64,000 nt of DNA, taken from positions 42,886,935 through 42,950,934 of the forward strand of contig NC_077247.1 in assembly GCF_947179165.1 (NCBI RefSeq). Reading direction: 5' to 3'. How positions within the stretch are numbered: position 1 is the stretch's first letter; each line of letters starts with the position of its first letter. Source of the DNA: Solanum dulcamara (Eukaryota > Streptophyta > Magnoliopsida > Solanales > Solanaceae). Positions 25,700-38,594 of this stretch are shown here, piece by piece. Both the position numbers and the translations under genes were made by a program. The notes below the pieces were generated by a model. That model saw only the letters and a program-made list of their open reading frames with translations. It had not been told where the DNA came from and did no database searches.

Positions 25700-26429
25700 A
25701 ACAAATTTCTGTTGTTAAGAATTTAATTGGGTAAGACCAATACTAAAAAAGGGACCAAAATTCATATGTATCAGAAATTAGAGATGAAGAACACAAAATT
25801 TAAGAAGAAAATCAATCGAAAACTGAAGAAGAAGAAGTTCAACGAAAATATAGAGATGGATAAATTCTATTAGCTTTTTTAGAAATTAAAATTGAAGAAG
25901 AAGACTAGACTATCACGGTTGTAGTTCATTAAAGAAATTGAAGTAGAAGACCAGATTTCAAGTTCATGAAAGAAATATTTTCGCCAACAATGATTTCATC
26001 ACTTTTGCATCGTTTATACCTCACTTCAGATTCTCATATCTTAGCAAAATTGAGATATTCATTATGTATCTTCTCAAATTTCTCAAAAAAAATTGACCCA
26101 AAATTGAAGGATTTCTGATGTTCTATTTTATAAAAATTTGAATTTTGAATTCACTCAAGCTGTTACGACAAAGGAGGGACCGAATTGATGTGAGTAATTA
26201 CCTGCTTTTAATACGTGATTGCTTGAAATAAGGAATCTTAAATTGTTTTACGTTTTCTTTACATAAAACCTCAACTGTAATTAACATTTTGTATCAACTA
26301 CTTATGTATCATTAAGACCCCTTATGTATCCAAAAGTGAAGGAAAAAAGAGAGATTTCAGGTAATATTGAAAAAAATAGCGATAGATTGCAAATTGATTG
26401 ATTCACCATGGAATTTAGATAAAATTTAC
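25700..26429 (-). repeat. Right terminal inverted repeat of the MULE (approximate inner end)
   Basis: Inverted relative to 17385-17790 over several blocks. It carries the apparent transposase start codon at 25765. Confidence 0.7.
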
Positions 26430-26438
26430 TATCAAAAT
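26430..26438 (+). repeat. Right 9-bp target-site duplication of the MULE
   Basis: Exact copy of TATCAAAAT at 17376-17384. Confidence 0.82.
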
Positions 26439-26837
26439 CCATCTTCCACTTTGGGCTGGTTGATATGTATGAGTCACAAGGCCCATTGGACTTGTCTTTG
26501 GTAAAACCTTAAATCTGGCAGATAAAATTCACAAAATAACTGCTTTTGAAATATGAACCTTTTGTGACAATGACCAAGAGTTTGATTAGCTGAGTTGCTA
26601 ATTATGACACTATGCAATTTGTGTGACAAATGCTCGTACGATATGCATTAGATTTGCTGCTTCAATGAGATCTTTTTCCCCGATGGAAGGACCAATTACC
26701 AAACATCTAGAATCCGTCATGAAGTTTTTATTCGGCATATGAATATTAAGTAATACTGGTGTTTTACTTGTGTAACTTAAAACTTCACGATAATAAATAT
26801 TTTTCAAAGATAAGATCAACTAGTGGTGCGTTTATTA
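26439..26837. other. Spacer right of the MULE, no supported gene
   Basis: AT-rich sequence. A 69-residue minus-strand frame at 26610-26819 has no similarity that I recognise. Confidence 0.35.
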
Positions 26838-26917
26838 GAGCATCTCCAACCCATTCTCTATTTTACTCTCCAAATATAGAAAATAGATAGTAAAATTGAG
26901 TTAGGTTGGAGATGGTC
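26838..26917. mobile_element. 80-bp Tourist-like MITE
   Basis: Starts GAGCATCTCCAACC and ends GGTTGGAGATGGTC, inverted repeats with one mismatch, flanked on both sides by TTA. The whole unit can fold into one hairpin. Confidence 0.75.
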
Positions 26918-27006
26918 TTACACATTTTATACAAGATAATGATCTCCCGTGCTTAATTCTCTGCATATTATTTTATTATTATGCTATATTTCACAATCTT
27001 TATTTA

Positions 27007-27332
27007 GTGGACGTTTGACAATGAAAATAAAATAGAGATTTTACTGTATTTGGAGTTTTCACAGTTCAAGTTGGAGTTGTATTTGATCATACTTTTATAA
27101 TAAATATTTAGAATTTAAATATACTATTTCTAAAAACAAGAAAATATAATTTAAATGGGTTTAATTTATAAAACTAAAAAATTCAGGGGTAAATTTGAAA
27201 ATGAAAAAAGAAAAAAAATAGTTTTAAGTATTTTTCAAATTTCAAATACAATTTCAATTTATATTTAAAACTTTTACATCAAAAAGTATTTTTCAACTAA
27301 AAAAATTAAAGAATTTTTATAACCAAACGAGT
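27007..27332. mobile_element. Possible MITE with degenerate inverted ends
   Basis: Left end GGACGTTTGACAAT; right end ATAACCAAACGAGTCC. The pairing is imperfect and no target duplication was found, so the call is tentative. Confidence 0.35.
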
Positions 27333-29615
27333 CCAAAATTATTTATGCTGTCCTCGTTTCAATTTTACGAAAAATAATGAATCACAGAATTCTGACATTA
27401 CATTGCAAAAATTAAAGAATACCCCTCTCGTCTGGAAAACATGTGAATGGGGTCGGACATGACATTTGATGTTTTTGTTGTTTTGTGCATCTCTCTCTTA
27501 AAAAACAATTAATACGTCCTAGATTTGTTCATCAATTAATTTGATGCATACACCAAAATTTGGACACTGAAAAGTCCTGCCAACTCCTCAAAATATTGGA
27601 CCAGATTAATTTAATTTTGTGTACTCAATCCTGTTTATTTTTATTTTTATTTTTTATTTGTTGAATTAGGAAGTTTGATATGACATCCACCAAGTTAATT
27701 AGTTGTACTTGAAAGTATTAGTTGAGAACTTTAATTATAGTGTGGTTCATGTCATGTGCTTCTACCAATTGCTTCTGAACAAAGCACTTATACTAATATA
27801 GTCATTTGTTTGGAAAGACAAGAAAATAAACTTCTAGATATGACTTGTCAAAATGATTTCATTTAGCATCTTTCTTTGTCATTGTGTGCACCAATAATGA
27901 TCATTTCAATATATATATAAGAAATTTTTTGTTGATTTTTTATCTATATTCGATATCTGCATTATAGCTCGATTGTCTATTTAGAAAAATATTTTCTATC
28001 AAGGACTTTTTAACATTTAGGACTCAAAAGTGACACCTCTTGTTAAATTATGAGCAGCCCCATTCACTTCTCTAAATCGGTGATTAAAAAAAAATAATTA
28101 GGGTCTCTTCTTCTTTTTTCCTACTGAAAAAAATGCATTAATTAAAAAGTTAATATGGTTCATTAAACAACGAATTGAGGATTAAAAAAAATTGGAGAAT
28201 CAGTAAAGACTAATATTTCTCTGCTACAACCATCCAAGTTGATCATGAACCAAGTTCGTTGACAATTTTTAAAAATTTGATCTTTTTATTTCTCAAAACG
28301 CTTTTCCTGTTATAAAATTAAAACAGTAAAGACATGTTTTTCACTTTTTTTTTCTTGCATATTTCGACAATATTATTTTCTAGAAGTGATAGAAATTTCC
28401 TCTTTTATGACAATAAAATGCTAAATTTTAAAATATCATTTATCGAGACTTACTTTTCTCCATGTCTATATCAATAATGACATTTTCGGACTAGGGCAAA
28501 ACAATTAACGGTCAGAAAAGAATGAAACTTCAATTTGAATTAATACGATTACAATTTTTCAATTAATTTCCAGTATTCTTTGATTAAGATTCTACCTATG
28601 ATTTGTCAATGAATATGACAGAAAAACCTACCACATCAGATCATTCAATTAAGGTTACCTAACAAGTTGTTCTTTCAATTTTTTCTAAATTTAACTTGAG
28701 AGTTTTTTGCTTTAAAATAATAATACTTCTAGTTTTGTATTTATATGTGACATATCAACATCAAGTACAACATCCATTCTTAAATTTGGCCCACCGATGA
28801 TATAATTGGATCAAAAATCAAAAGGCTATAATTAATATAACAAAAAATATTTGTCTACTTGTTAATGTAGCAGCCCCTAATAGATAATCTTTTAAATTAT
28901 ATAAGTGAAAGAGAGGTCTTATCACTAATACATCTTGTTCCCCTGTCAATTTTCCAACTCATTCAAAACATTGATTATACTTTAAATCTACAATTTTTCT
29001 AAATTTGGATTTAGCAATCCTATTTGGCAGCATATCTTTTCTAATTGTTATTGTACACATGGGCGGTGAAAACCATTGGTTAGTGGAGAATTTCTTATCA
29101 TTTCAAATCCAGATCGTTTGATTTACAACAACAAAAATCATACACTTCATATACAACAATAAAATGATATGATAGATTTTTTTTAAAAAAAAATAAAGAA
29201 ATGATTAGAGTCCTTTTAGTTTTCCATCCTATTCCATCACTGGTGCTGATCATTGATATTATAAAAATAAAATAAAAATTGAGTCAGTTAATATCTAAAC
29301 GAGTCGCATATACATTCTATTACATGTTCCTCGCAAGTAAGTGGCAAAAAAATCTTAATTTCTCTAATATTTATGATGTATTGGTTAGATTGATCCAAAT
29401 TGAATGCAAATTATTTATTTGAACCTTCTTTGTGAAAAAATTACATGAAAGTAAAAAAAAAAATTATATATATAATACATGTTAAATAGTTTTGATTTAT
29501 TTATTTGTATATTTTTTATATTTTAAATTTTCTTTGCGAAAATATTTGATTTTGACACTATGGGTACTCGTCAACAAAGTTGAAAATCAAATATATACGA
29601 AGTTAGTGTTAGTTA
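27333..29615. other. AT-rich intergenic DNA, nothing recognised
   Basis: No long or conserved frame, and no element ends found. Confidence 0.4.
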
Positions 29616-29910
29616 TTCTATTCGTCCGACATTACTTTATCACTTTCTTTTTTATACGTTTTTTTAGAAATCATAAATAAGGAAAGTATTTACTAGTTTA
29701 TTCTTTAACTCTTTCTAATACACCCCATGTTGTGTCTTATCCATCAATATCAAAAATAATGATGGAGAAAGTTATTAGAACTTTACAATATTTATACTTA
29801 AAAGAACAATTAAAGGCAAAATGAAAAAAATAAATTTATTAAATTTGATTTTGTTAATTTGGAACAGATATTTTTTATAACGTGAACAAGTAATACGGGA
29901 ACAGAGGGAG
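29616..29910. mobile_element. Stowaway-like (Tc1/mariner) MITE
   Basis: Starts TTCTATTCGTCCGACATTAC and ends GTAATACGGGAACAGAGGGA plus G, close to the Stowaway consensus CTCCCTCCGTTC-type terminus, flanked by TA on both sides. The interior shares blocks (TATCCATCAATATCAA, ACTTTACAATATTTATACTT) with the element at 30601-30928. Confidence 0.72.
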
Positions 29911-30600
29911 TAAGCCAAATTGGGAATATTATTTCTTCGATTTTCTTCCCTTTGTTCGCCTTGAAAGTTGGAAACACGTAAAGTGATTGAGGTTAAAGTC
30001 AATATTCACTTTCATTATGGGCATAAGATTAAGTTATAATCTATGGTTTCACATTGGAAAAAGTATATTAGGATCTGTTAATACTGTATGTAACCTAGGA
30101 TATATCTATAATATTATTGAGGTTAAAGTCAATTTTCACTTTAATTGTGTTCCAAAAATAAGTAGATAATCAATGTAATTTTATGATCTTACATTGTTTA
30201 GTCACATAAACATTACATTTGTGGATAGAAACGTCACAATGAAACTTTAATAAATTGTTTGTGATTTTCTATATTTGATCAGTTATTGACTTGTATGTCA
30301 AATTTGAAATTAAAATGGTTCTATTATTTAATGCTCATGAATTTATTGTTTGATGACAAATATTGTTGTATATCACGAGCGTAACATCTAGATGACTCCA
30401 AATTCGTTTCTTATGTTTACATTTGGACCCGTTTGTCCAGTACAATTAATATTTGAATTTTTCTTTTTCAAAGGAGGATTCGTTTTTTTACAAATTTTTG
30501 TTTATTATTTAATTTTTTAACTTTATTAAGGATTTGAATTTGGAAAATTGGTTTGAATAGTATTATTTCAAATGAAATAGTGGTGACTTTTACTATATAT
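29911..30600. other. AT-rich spacer between two Stowaway MITEs
   Basis: It contains a short local direct repeat, GAGGTTAAAGTCAAT (about 29989 and 30119), each followed by TTCACTTT. No gene is supported. Confidence 0.4.
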
Positions 30601-30928
30601 GGTTCTTCCTACGTCCTTTATTACTCGTTCTCGTTCCTTTTTTTTATATATATTCTTTAAGAACTCATAAATATAAAGGATCTTTTTTTTATGACTTATT
30701 AATCTTGTAACTATTTTTAATATACTCTATGACTTATCCATCAATATCAAGATTGACAATGGAAGAACTTTCTTAGAAACTTTACAATATTTATACTTTC
30801 AAACAAAATTATTTTTAAGGGCAAAATAAAAAAAAATATTTAATTTTATCTTGATTTTATAATTAATAAATAATTTGAGACATATATTTTTAGTAATATC
30901 ATGGATAAGTAATATAAGATGGAGATAG
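30601..30928. mobile_element. Stowaway-like MITE, second member of the family
   Basis: Left end reads TTCCTACGTCCTTTATTACT; right end reads GTAATATAAGATGGAGATAG, inverted relative to it. The interior is related to 29616-29910. Ends are more decayed and the TA duplication is not certain. Confidence 0.55.
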
Positions 30929-31844
30929 TTTTTTTCCCATTATTATCTATGAAAAGAATCAAATATTTGTTTTGCTAACAACTATTTGCAACTACAATTC
31001 CATTTTTAAAAAAAAAATCAAGAAGGAAAAAAGAGCAAAAAAATTCCAAGATTTCCAAAGAACGATAAAATTGCTTTGTCATGTGATATTCACATTCATC
31101 AGCAATGATATGCCACTGTCTTTTCCTTTTTAAACTTTTTTTGGGGGAATTAATATTTGAAAATTTTATTTCCTTAAAGAGGGACCTATTTGTTAAATCA
31201 TAATTAATTTTTATGTATTTAAATAGATTTAAAGAATGATTATAAAAAAAATTAAAATAAAAAAATACGTGTAATATCATAAATTACTATTTATAATGTT
31301 TATAACACACACGTCATTTTCAGATGCATTGGGTGATGTTAGCTCTGCTTACTTGAAAACAAACATCTGTTAGGTACACATTTTGCATCAATGTTATGTC
31401 ATGTCTCTCCACACAAGTGGTTGTCCTTTTGTTAGGTACAAATTTATTGCATATCTATTGTACGTAATCTTGACAATGATATTAATTCATCCGTTTATTT
31501 TTACTTATTTAATATTTTAAAAATTAATTTTATTTTTATTTGTCAGTATTAATATTTTATATTTTATGTTCAACATTAATTAGTTATTTGCAAATTTGAT
31601 TTATAAGTTACAACCCTTTTTTGGACATAATTTGAATAGTACAAAGAAAAGATAAGTTTTAATCAACACATAAACTAAATATCAATATACGGAGTAATAC
31701 AAACGCTACTCCTGTATGGAAGCAAACAAGGCTGAATCATCGATAATCTCTTAAAGTTGATATTAATTTTTATTTGATATCTCAATTAGATTTTATTCAT
31801 TTTAAACACTTCATTTAAGCTCCGATGTGTTATTTTGATACTTA
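30929..31844. other. AT-rich spacer; possible third Stowaway copy near 31487-31700
   Basis: ATTCATCCGTTTATTTTTAC near 31487 and ATACGGAGTAATA near 31686 look like inverted Stowaway ends, but pairing is weak. No gene is supported. Confidence 0.3.
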
Positions 31845-32530
31845 TTTGATAATCAACTAAAATTACAAAATGTGTATTAGATTCGCTCATAACGTAGAAT
31901 GATGACTAATTAAAAAATGACATGTGACATTTGGTATATAAAATAATAATTAAAAGATAAATTATAAAAAAGTTAAAAGAAAGACTATTATTCATAAAAA
32001 TAAAATTAAAAAAAATAAAGTTATTATCTAAACTCCCCACCCCACCAACCTGACATTTTTTTGATAATCAACTATAATAACAAAGTATGTATTACACTCG
32101 CTGATGACGTGGCATGATGACTAATTAAAAAATGACATGTCACATTCGGTATAAAATAATAATTAAAAGATAAATTATAAAAAAGTTAAAAGAAAGACTA
32201 TTTTTCATTAAAAAAATAATTAAAAAAAGGCTATTATGAGGCCGTTTGAATTGACTTATAAGCTGTTTTCACCTTTTTTGAGTGTTTGGCTGACCAACTT
32301 AAAGTCATTTTGTACTTAAAATAAGCCCCAATAAATAGTTGAGTTTATTTGGATGAACTTATTTTAAGCAGTTTATAAGTTGAAAACAGTTTATAAGTCA
32401 AAAAAAAAAAAGTTGACTTGCACCTATTTTTTTTTTTAACTTATAAGCAGTTTTCAACTTATAATTGCTTAAAATAAGTCAATCCAACAGGCTGTATCTA
32501 AACCCCACCCCACCAACATGCCCAACCCCT
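31845..32530 (+). repeat. About 215-bp direct tandem repeat, second copy interrupted by a MITE
   Basis: Copy 1 (about 31845-32058) and copy 2 (about 32060-32237 plus 32495-32525) share TTTGATAATCAACTA, GACTAATTAAAAAATGACAT and AAAGTTAAAAGAAAGACTAT. Both end in TATCTAAAC plus a C-rich CCCCACCCCACCAAC stretch. Confidence 0.85.
32238..32494. mobile_element. 257-bp MITE inserted in the second tandem copy
   Basis: Left end GGCCGTTTGAATTGACTTA and right end TAAGTCAATCCAACAGGCT form inverted repeats. Further inward TTATAAGC and AAGCAGTTTATAAGTTG repeat in both orientations. Flanking TAT (32235-32237 and 32495-32497) looks like a 3-bp target duplication. Tandem copy 1 shows the uninterrupted site, TTATTATCTAAAC. 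Confidence 0.78.
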
Positions 32531-33325
32531 TCTTCCCCAAGAATTCCCTCATAGCCATTAGAACTCCATTACCAGTGACCATCATCAACTTCACTGTTTT
32601 ACCTTTTTATTTTATGTTTTTAAATTCATATAAGGTTCATGAATAGAATTTAAGAACAAGAAGCTACACAATACATTATATACCCAAATGGTAATAGTTG
32701 TTAACCAAAAGAATTGCAGTGAGAAAAAAATACATAATGAATAGGTAAAATTTGAAATTAATGGACTAAACAGTAGCTTTTAATTTTATTTTTGTAAATG
32801 AAATGAATGGAGTATTAGGTTGACAGATTTGTATAATCGCTGACGAAAAAAATGGAGTGTTAGTCAAAATTGAGACTCAAATCTTATTTCTTGTCTTGAT
32901 GAACTTCTTCTACTTCTTTCTATCAATTTTGATTAATATGTTAGATTTATAATTATATTGATATAGTAACATATTGGGATAAAATCTTGAAGAGAACAAG
33001 TTAATAATTGTGAAAGATTTGTTAATGGTAGAATATTAAATAGAGAAGATAGAGAAAAAGAATAAAGAAGAAGAAAGATGAAGAAGAAGATGTAGGAAAT
33101 AAAAATAAATAAATATTTGTTACGCTCTTCACGCGCTTATTTCGAGTGAAAATCACAAGTTGTCAAGTCAACAAAAAGTATCAAAATGAGAAAGTCCGAC
33201 CTTACTTTAGGTGTTCAAAATGTACAGAGCTTACTTGAGGTGCTTAACTGAAAAATCGTACCAACTTTAGGGTTGGTTTCGCTGGCAAACAATTTGTTTT
33301 ATATCAATAATTCATGTCAATAGTA
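32531..33325. other. AT-rich spacer, no supported gene
   Basis: Purine-rich AAGAAGAAGA stretches around 33060-33090; no frame of interest. Confidence 0.4.
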
Positions 33326-33334
33326 TTGTTTAAA

Positions 33335-34230
33335 GGCATAATACATATATAGAACCGTAAACTTGACATTAAATTTTAAATTGGACCTCCAACTTTTATA
33401 GTGCACAAGTAGGTAATTCAACTATTCCATTCTTAATAAAAAAACACGGGAATCCGATTTGGCATAACGCGTGATCGAGACGCAATTCAGGCGTGTCCGA
33501 AGTAAAATTCGAGGCCAACATCAGTAAAAAAAATAATCCGAAATGACACTTCTGCCCTTAATGAATCCCTTATATATATATCCTTTATTTATTCAAATCA
33601 AAATCCCATTTTTTTCCTCTTCTTTCTAATTCAATACTCAAGCTTTTTTTGCTCTAATTTTTTCATCATTTTTGATCTCTTTTAATGAAAATGGCTTCGA
33701 ATATACTTTCTTTTCATCGTGAAAAAGGATTTTAAATGAAAATGACCAATATAACCTAAGTTGTAAAAAGGAACGAATTTATAGTCTTGGTCTCAAAAAG
33801 ATTCTGCAATATGTCAATTATAATCTTTCAAAAGTAAAAAATTAATCATACCTGGACTAAATTGATAAAGAAGAAAAGCCAAACATCCAAAAATATCAAC
33901 TGAAAGCACAAATCTTGAACAAAATTTTCTTTGATTTGCGAAGAAATTATAGCTAGGATTTATGATTTTGAAAAAATAGTGAGCGAAAAAGTGAATTAGT
34001 TGGCTATTTTATTTTTTAAATTTTAAAATCTACGTGTAAATTAGTTGACAGTCATTGAATGGCTAATAAATCCACCTCATAGTGTTTGCCTTACACGCAT
34101 TTCGGCTGTAGGTGTCGAGTTTTTTTTTTTTAAGCGTGGGATAGTTGAATTATCTATTTGTGCACTATAAATTTCAAGGTTCAACTTAAAATTTGAAGGA
34201 AAGTTTAAGATTCTATTTATGTATTATGCC
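33335..34230. mobile_element. 896-bp non-autonomous Mutator-like element
   Basis: Starts GGCATAATACATATATAG and ends in its inverted form CTATTTATGTATTATGCC. The arms match imperfectly over about 100 bp, including TTATAGTGCACAA in both arms. Exact 9-bp direct repeats TTGTTTAAA flank it at 33326-33334 and 34231-34239. There is no coding capacity. Confidence 0.88.
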
Positions 34231-34794
34231 TTGTTTAAATATAGAAAGTTACTCCTACTAAATTGTCAATTTGTCTTCTGAACTAAGTAGTCAGTAAGTA
34301 ATTTCCTCTCCTTTAATAATAGGGCCCACGTTATAATTAATTCTTTTTTCTTTTAGAAAATAATTAAAAGACAAGTTTATATAAAATGGTAATTAGTTTT
34401 TGAATATATCTAAGTTCAAGATAAATCGTTTAGATAGAAAAATTCCACATGATAAACAGTGGCGGCTCTTGGGTGAAGAAGGTAACAAATCAAATTAAGA
34501 AAGTAGAATTCAGATAGAAATTTTATAAATTATTTTAAAAAATATTTAAAACCTCTTATTACTATTTGATTTAGGTCACCAAGTTGAACCCGTGGTGCCT
34601 GCTTGTGACACATAGGGCTTACTTTTCGTGATGGCAAGATCGGCATGCCTTCTAGTTGTAGTTGACTTTAAGCGCACCTGAACTACCCATAGTCGTCTAT
34701 TTACGGGCTTGCACTCATGCCCTAAATCCTAATGATAAGCCTAAAATGTTGCTAGTTTTGCATCATTGGTCAAATTATGATGCGAGCATGATTA

Positions 34795-35013
34795 GGGGTG
34801 GACCTAGAGGTGAACTTTTTCTATAAAAAATTATATTGTATATATAATTATTTTTATATTTATATATTAATTTTGAATCTCTTGAATATAAAATTAGAAG
34901 TTGGTGTAGTGGTTGAGAAATTCAATACTAACTTTGAGGTTTCAATTTTAAATCTTATAAACGCTATATTTTTTTTTTCGAACCTCTCTGGTGAAAATTT
35001 TGAATCCACCACT
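34795..35013. mobile_element. Short repeat with GTGGAC/CCACCAC ends and a SINE-like centre
   Basis: Left end AGGGGTGGACCTAGAGGTG; right end GAATCCACCACT. Ends of this kind (GTGGCGGA...TCCGCCAC) recur at 51365 and 57205. Inside are a box A-like TTGGTGTAGTGGTTGAGAA and a box B-like GAGGTTTCAATTTTAAA. Whether it is a MITE or an altered SINE is unclear. Confidence 0.4.
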
Positions 35014-35857
35014 ATACTATCCAAGTAATTAGCTTTTTCTTTTGACAATTTTTCCTTTTTTCTGAAAAAGGAAAAGCATGAGGACTTTACTTGCATCTCC
35101 CATTGAACTATGATTTGCGTGGTTGCTTTAATGCTTTTCCCTTTTACATCTCAAATATTACTCCAAGAACTATTTTTATCTATCTACCCTCATAAAACAA
35201 AACAAAAAACTTAAATTGTAATTGTGAAAGTGAGAAAGCATAGTTTTGTGGCCACCATTTCAAGAAATTAGTGGAAGTTTGGCACCATAGAACTAAATCA
35301 CTACTTCAAAGAAAGATACTCTTATCTCTTTCTTTTTCATTTTCTACCCTTTTTTTTTTATAAAACCTTTATGTGAAAGATGCTCATATTGTATATATAT
35401 TCACTTTCGGTATGATTGATATTTTATGCACTTTAAAGCTTTTTCGAATTATCATCAAGAGTTAGTTCGTTCATGACATGGCCATATGTGAAATAATGTT
35501 TACCTTTAACTTTTTGTCTTCAACATATTATTTTAAAAAGAACCCCTTCAATTGGGAATTTTCTTCTTTTTTTTCCCAAGAAAAGTGACACAAAGTGGGA
35601 ATCTTGATTTTTTGTGGTGATTTAGTCAATTGAGGAAGAATTGTGTGTCAATGATGAAGTTTGATCTTCTTTTTCTCTTTCCTCTATGAACCTTTTTGAA
35701 GCATTAAGGTGGGATGTGGCTAATGCTAGAAATAGCATTACAAATATATAATGGAAAACACACTTGTCTAGGAATGATTCTTAAAGTCCATCTTATTATT
35801 AGGGTTATCTAAGCGTATTGACTAGCTAGAATTTTCTTAAGGTCTATAATATAATGC
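35014..35857. other. AT-rich spacer, nothing recognised
   Basis: No frame or element ends supported. Confidence 0.4.
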
Positions 35858-36050
35858 GTTTTTCTTATTCGTGTGAACTAAACACGTGGAAATTATTTCC
35901 TTTAATAGTTAGTGTTTTCTAAATGTCTATAACACTTTTTTTTTTACTCGCGTGAACTAAATATGTGGAAATTATTTTCTAAATGTCTAAACGCGTTTTT
36001 CATATTTGCGTGAACTAAATATTTGGAAATTATTTTCTTTAATGATACAT
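35858..36050 (+). repeat. Degenerate tandem repeat, three units
   Basis: GTGAACTAAA followed by GTGGAAATTATT (third unit TTGGAAATTATT) recurs at about 35873, 35952 and 36010, with unit lengths of about 79 and 58 bp. Confidence 0.7.
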
Positions 36051-38594
36051 GATAGTAAGACTCAAATTCAGAACCTATATCTATTATGTGAAAAATACCT
36101 AAGATCATGTAAGTTTAAAACTAACCATTGTGAGAAACCAAAATCTCCACAAGCTGAGACATTTGAAGCGTGGGTGGAAAATATAACATGAGAACCAACA
36201 CTAGATAAACAAAATGTCCTGACCCTAAAAACCATATTTAAAACGTAGAAATTTATGGCTTGGGAATAATCTTCTTGGTTGATGCAAAATTGGTGTCAAC
36301 ATGTAATAGGATAAAATAATTTGTCAACATAAAAATGAAAAATTCATTTTTCAGATGTATATATTCTCCTCATAAGCTTTGGGCCTGATCTTTAAAGTAT
36401 ATAGTTAAGATTCTTTTCTTCCTTCCTTCCCTTTTTTGTTCTTATTCTTTAATTTATTCTAATTTTCCCACTTCTCATTTACTCCATTGATTATATATAT
36501 CTAAAATACGTCGAAGAAAGTATATGCACTAATTAATTAGCTGTCCGGCAAATAAATTGCTAAAAGTGTGATATGCAGTGGAAATGAAGATTTTGTCTCT
36601 AAGATTGAGATTTTATAGAAAAACATTAATATTTCTTACCTCCATTTTTACTCCCTCGATTTTATATTACTTGATTCACCTTTCAATTTTTTTTTATTGA
36701 GCTAACTTTATTAATGAGGTTTTGCAACATTAAATTAGTCTATTACTATTTTATTAGGTTATTTCATACAAGGATAATATAGAAAAAAAAAGTAGTAATA
36801 GCATCATAATAAGTGCTTGAATGAATTTCACTGTGTTAGTTGGAAATTATTAGTGCTCTCCCACATTCTTGAAACTTCATTGGGTCTGTGGTTAACTTTT
36901 TTGGGGAAGTTATTAGTGCCTTTGACATAATGGCAAAAGAATAAATTGGCCCAACGTGAACATTAAATGGACAAATGAATATATATTCCATAGCTTAGCA
37001 TTACAAATCCATTTTATACGTATATTTAGTAACAATTATGAAAAACTTATGTTCTGATATAGTAGTACATTTAAGATTGCATAAATTCTAATTATCAACA
37101 TCAAAAAACTTATTAGACTGCGTATATATGAAGATTATGGCTTCCTAACTTATTTGATTTGAACCCTACAACATTCTCAACTTTAATAAATAAGAAACAA
37201 TTTGATTATCCTTTGACTTTATAAATTTGAGTGTTTTATATTTTTTTAATAAAATATTTTTTATTTTACATAAACTATCTGAAAATAACGCACAAGAAAT
37301 TATACACTTTTTTTAATTCAAATTGTATAGTATTCAATTAACCCAGTTCCACCTATGTTAGATACATTCATTAATGAAAAAAATAAATTGGTCAAGGAGG
37401 ACTGTTTCCATAAATTTAAAATTTGAGAGGATATTCTTGTGATCTTTCCAAATTATTAAAACGAATGAATAAGAGAGATGCAAGATTAATTATTCTATAA
37501 TGAGCAGACAAATAAATGTCAATTTAGAATTAATTATTTAATGAAATAAATAATAATTAGTGCAATCTCCAATAAGCTAACTATGCTTGGTCTTACATGT
37601 CAAAAGATGTTGTCAAGAAAGGTATCAACACACTTGGAACTTGTATTAATTTAGTACTAAATCTATAGTATCCATCTTTATATTTTAATAATAATATATA
37701 TTTTTGATGGCCTTTAAGTGGGAGATTGCCAACCTGATAATTTAATTTAATAAAGAAGGATGCTCATGGTATATGACGTTTTAACCAATCATAATATAAA
37801 AAAAAAAGGGAAATTAATTTAATTTTTAAGTCAAGATAGAGAAATTAATTGATTATTCGTTTATTATTATTCTCACTTAAGATTTGATAGTGACTTGTTG
37901 CTTTATTATTGTTTGGAATCATTTTACTTGGACGATCTCTTTCCATTCTTTTCTAATCTTGGTATTAGTTGGGTGATTAGCATTTGTCATTTTTTAAATA
38001 AACAGATAATTAACAAGTGAAGTAATCATAATTTATATTATATTATATTATATTATACTTCCTCCAATTTAATGTGACTACATTTGATTGAGTACAAAGT
38101 CTAGAAAATTTATTTGACTTGTTTATACATTGTACAAGTAGGAACAAAAAGACATAAAGCGCAATCAAATTTTTAATTAACCAAAGGTTCATAAATCATA
38201 TACCCCTTCCCCCTACTATAATTTTAAAAACAAAACTTGTTCACCTATACTTAATTTTTAATAGATAAGCAACATATTGGAGCATTGACATCATAATTAT
38301 GCTATTTGAAAATTCATCCTATTTCTTGTCTTTAAATAATTTTTGTAGGTCAAAAAGGGGGGGAAAACTTCAAATCCTTGAAAATATTTTATTTCTTCTA
38401 AGCTTGCAATTAAAGTGAAGGGTCAATTAATCTAACCTCAACCTTCCTACCTACAGATGGTTGAGAGCTTGGATTATCCCACATATTCTATTCAAACAAT
38501 CCAATATCATGATTTATATTTTTTGTAAGGAGAATAAATGGTGAGAAGTTTTAATTTTCATTTTTTAAATATGTCAATATCATAGACTGGGGTA
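36051..38594. other. AT-rich intergenic DNA, no supported gene
   Basis: It contains a short (TATAT)n-like tract near 38035-38055 and one lone Stowaway-like end (ACTTCCTCCAATTTAATGTG, about 38056). No coding evidence. Confidence 0.4.

Noticed and set aside
26610..26819. 69-residue minus-strand ORF with protein-like composition
   Set aside because: It could be an exon of a lost gene, but no family, splice partner or domain could be named.
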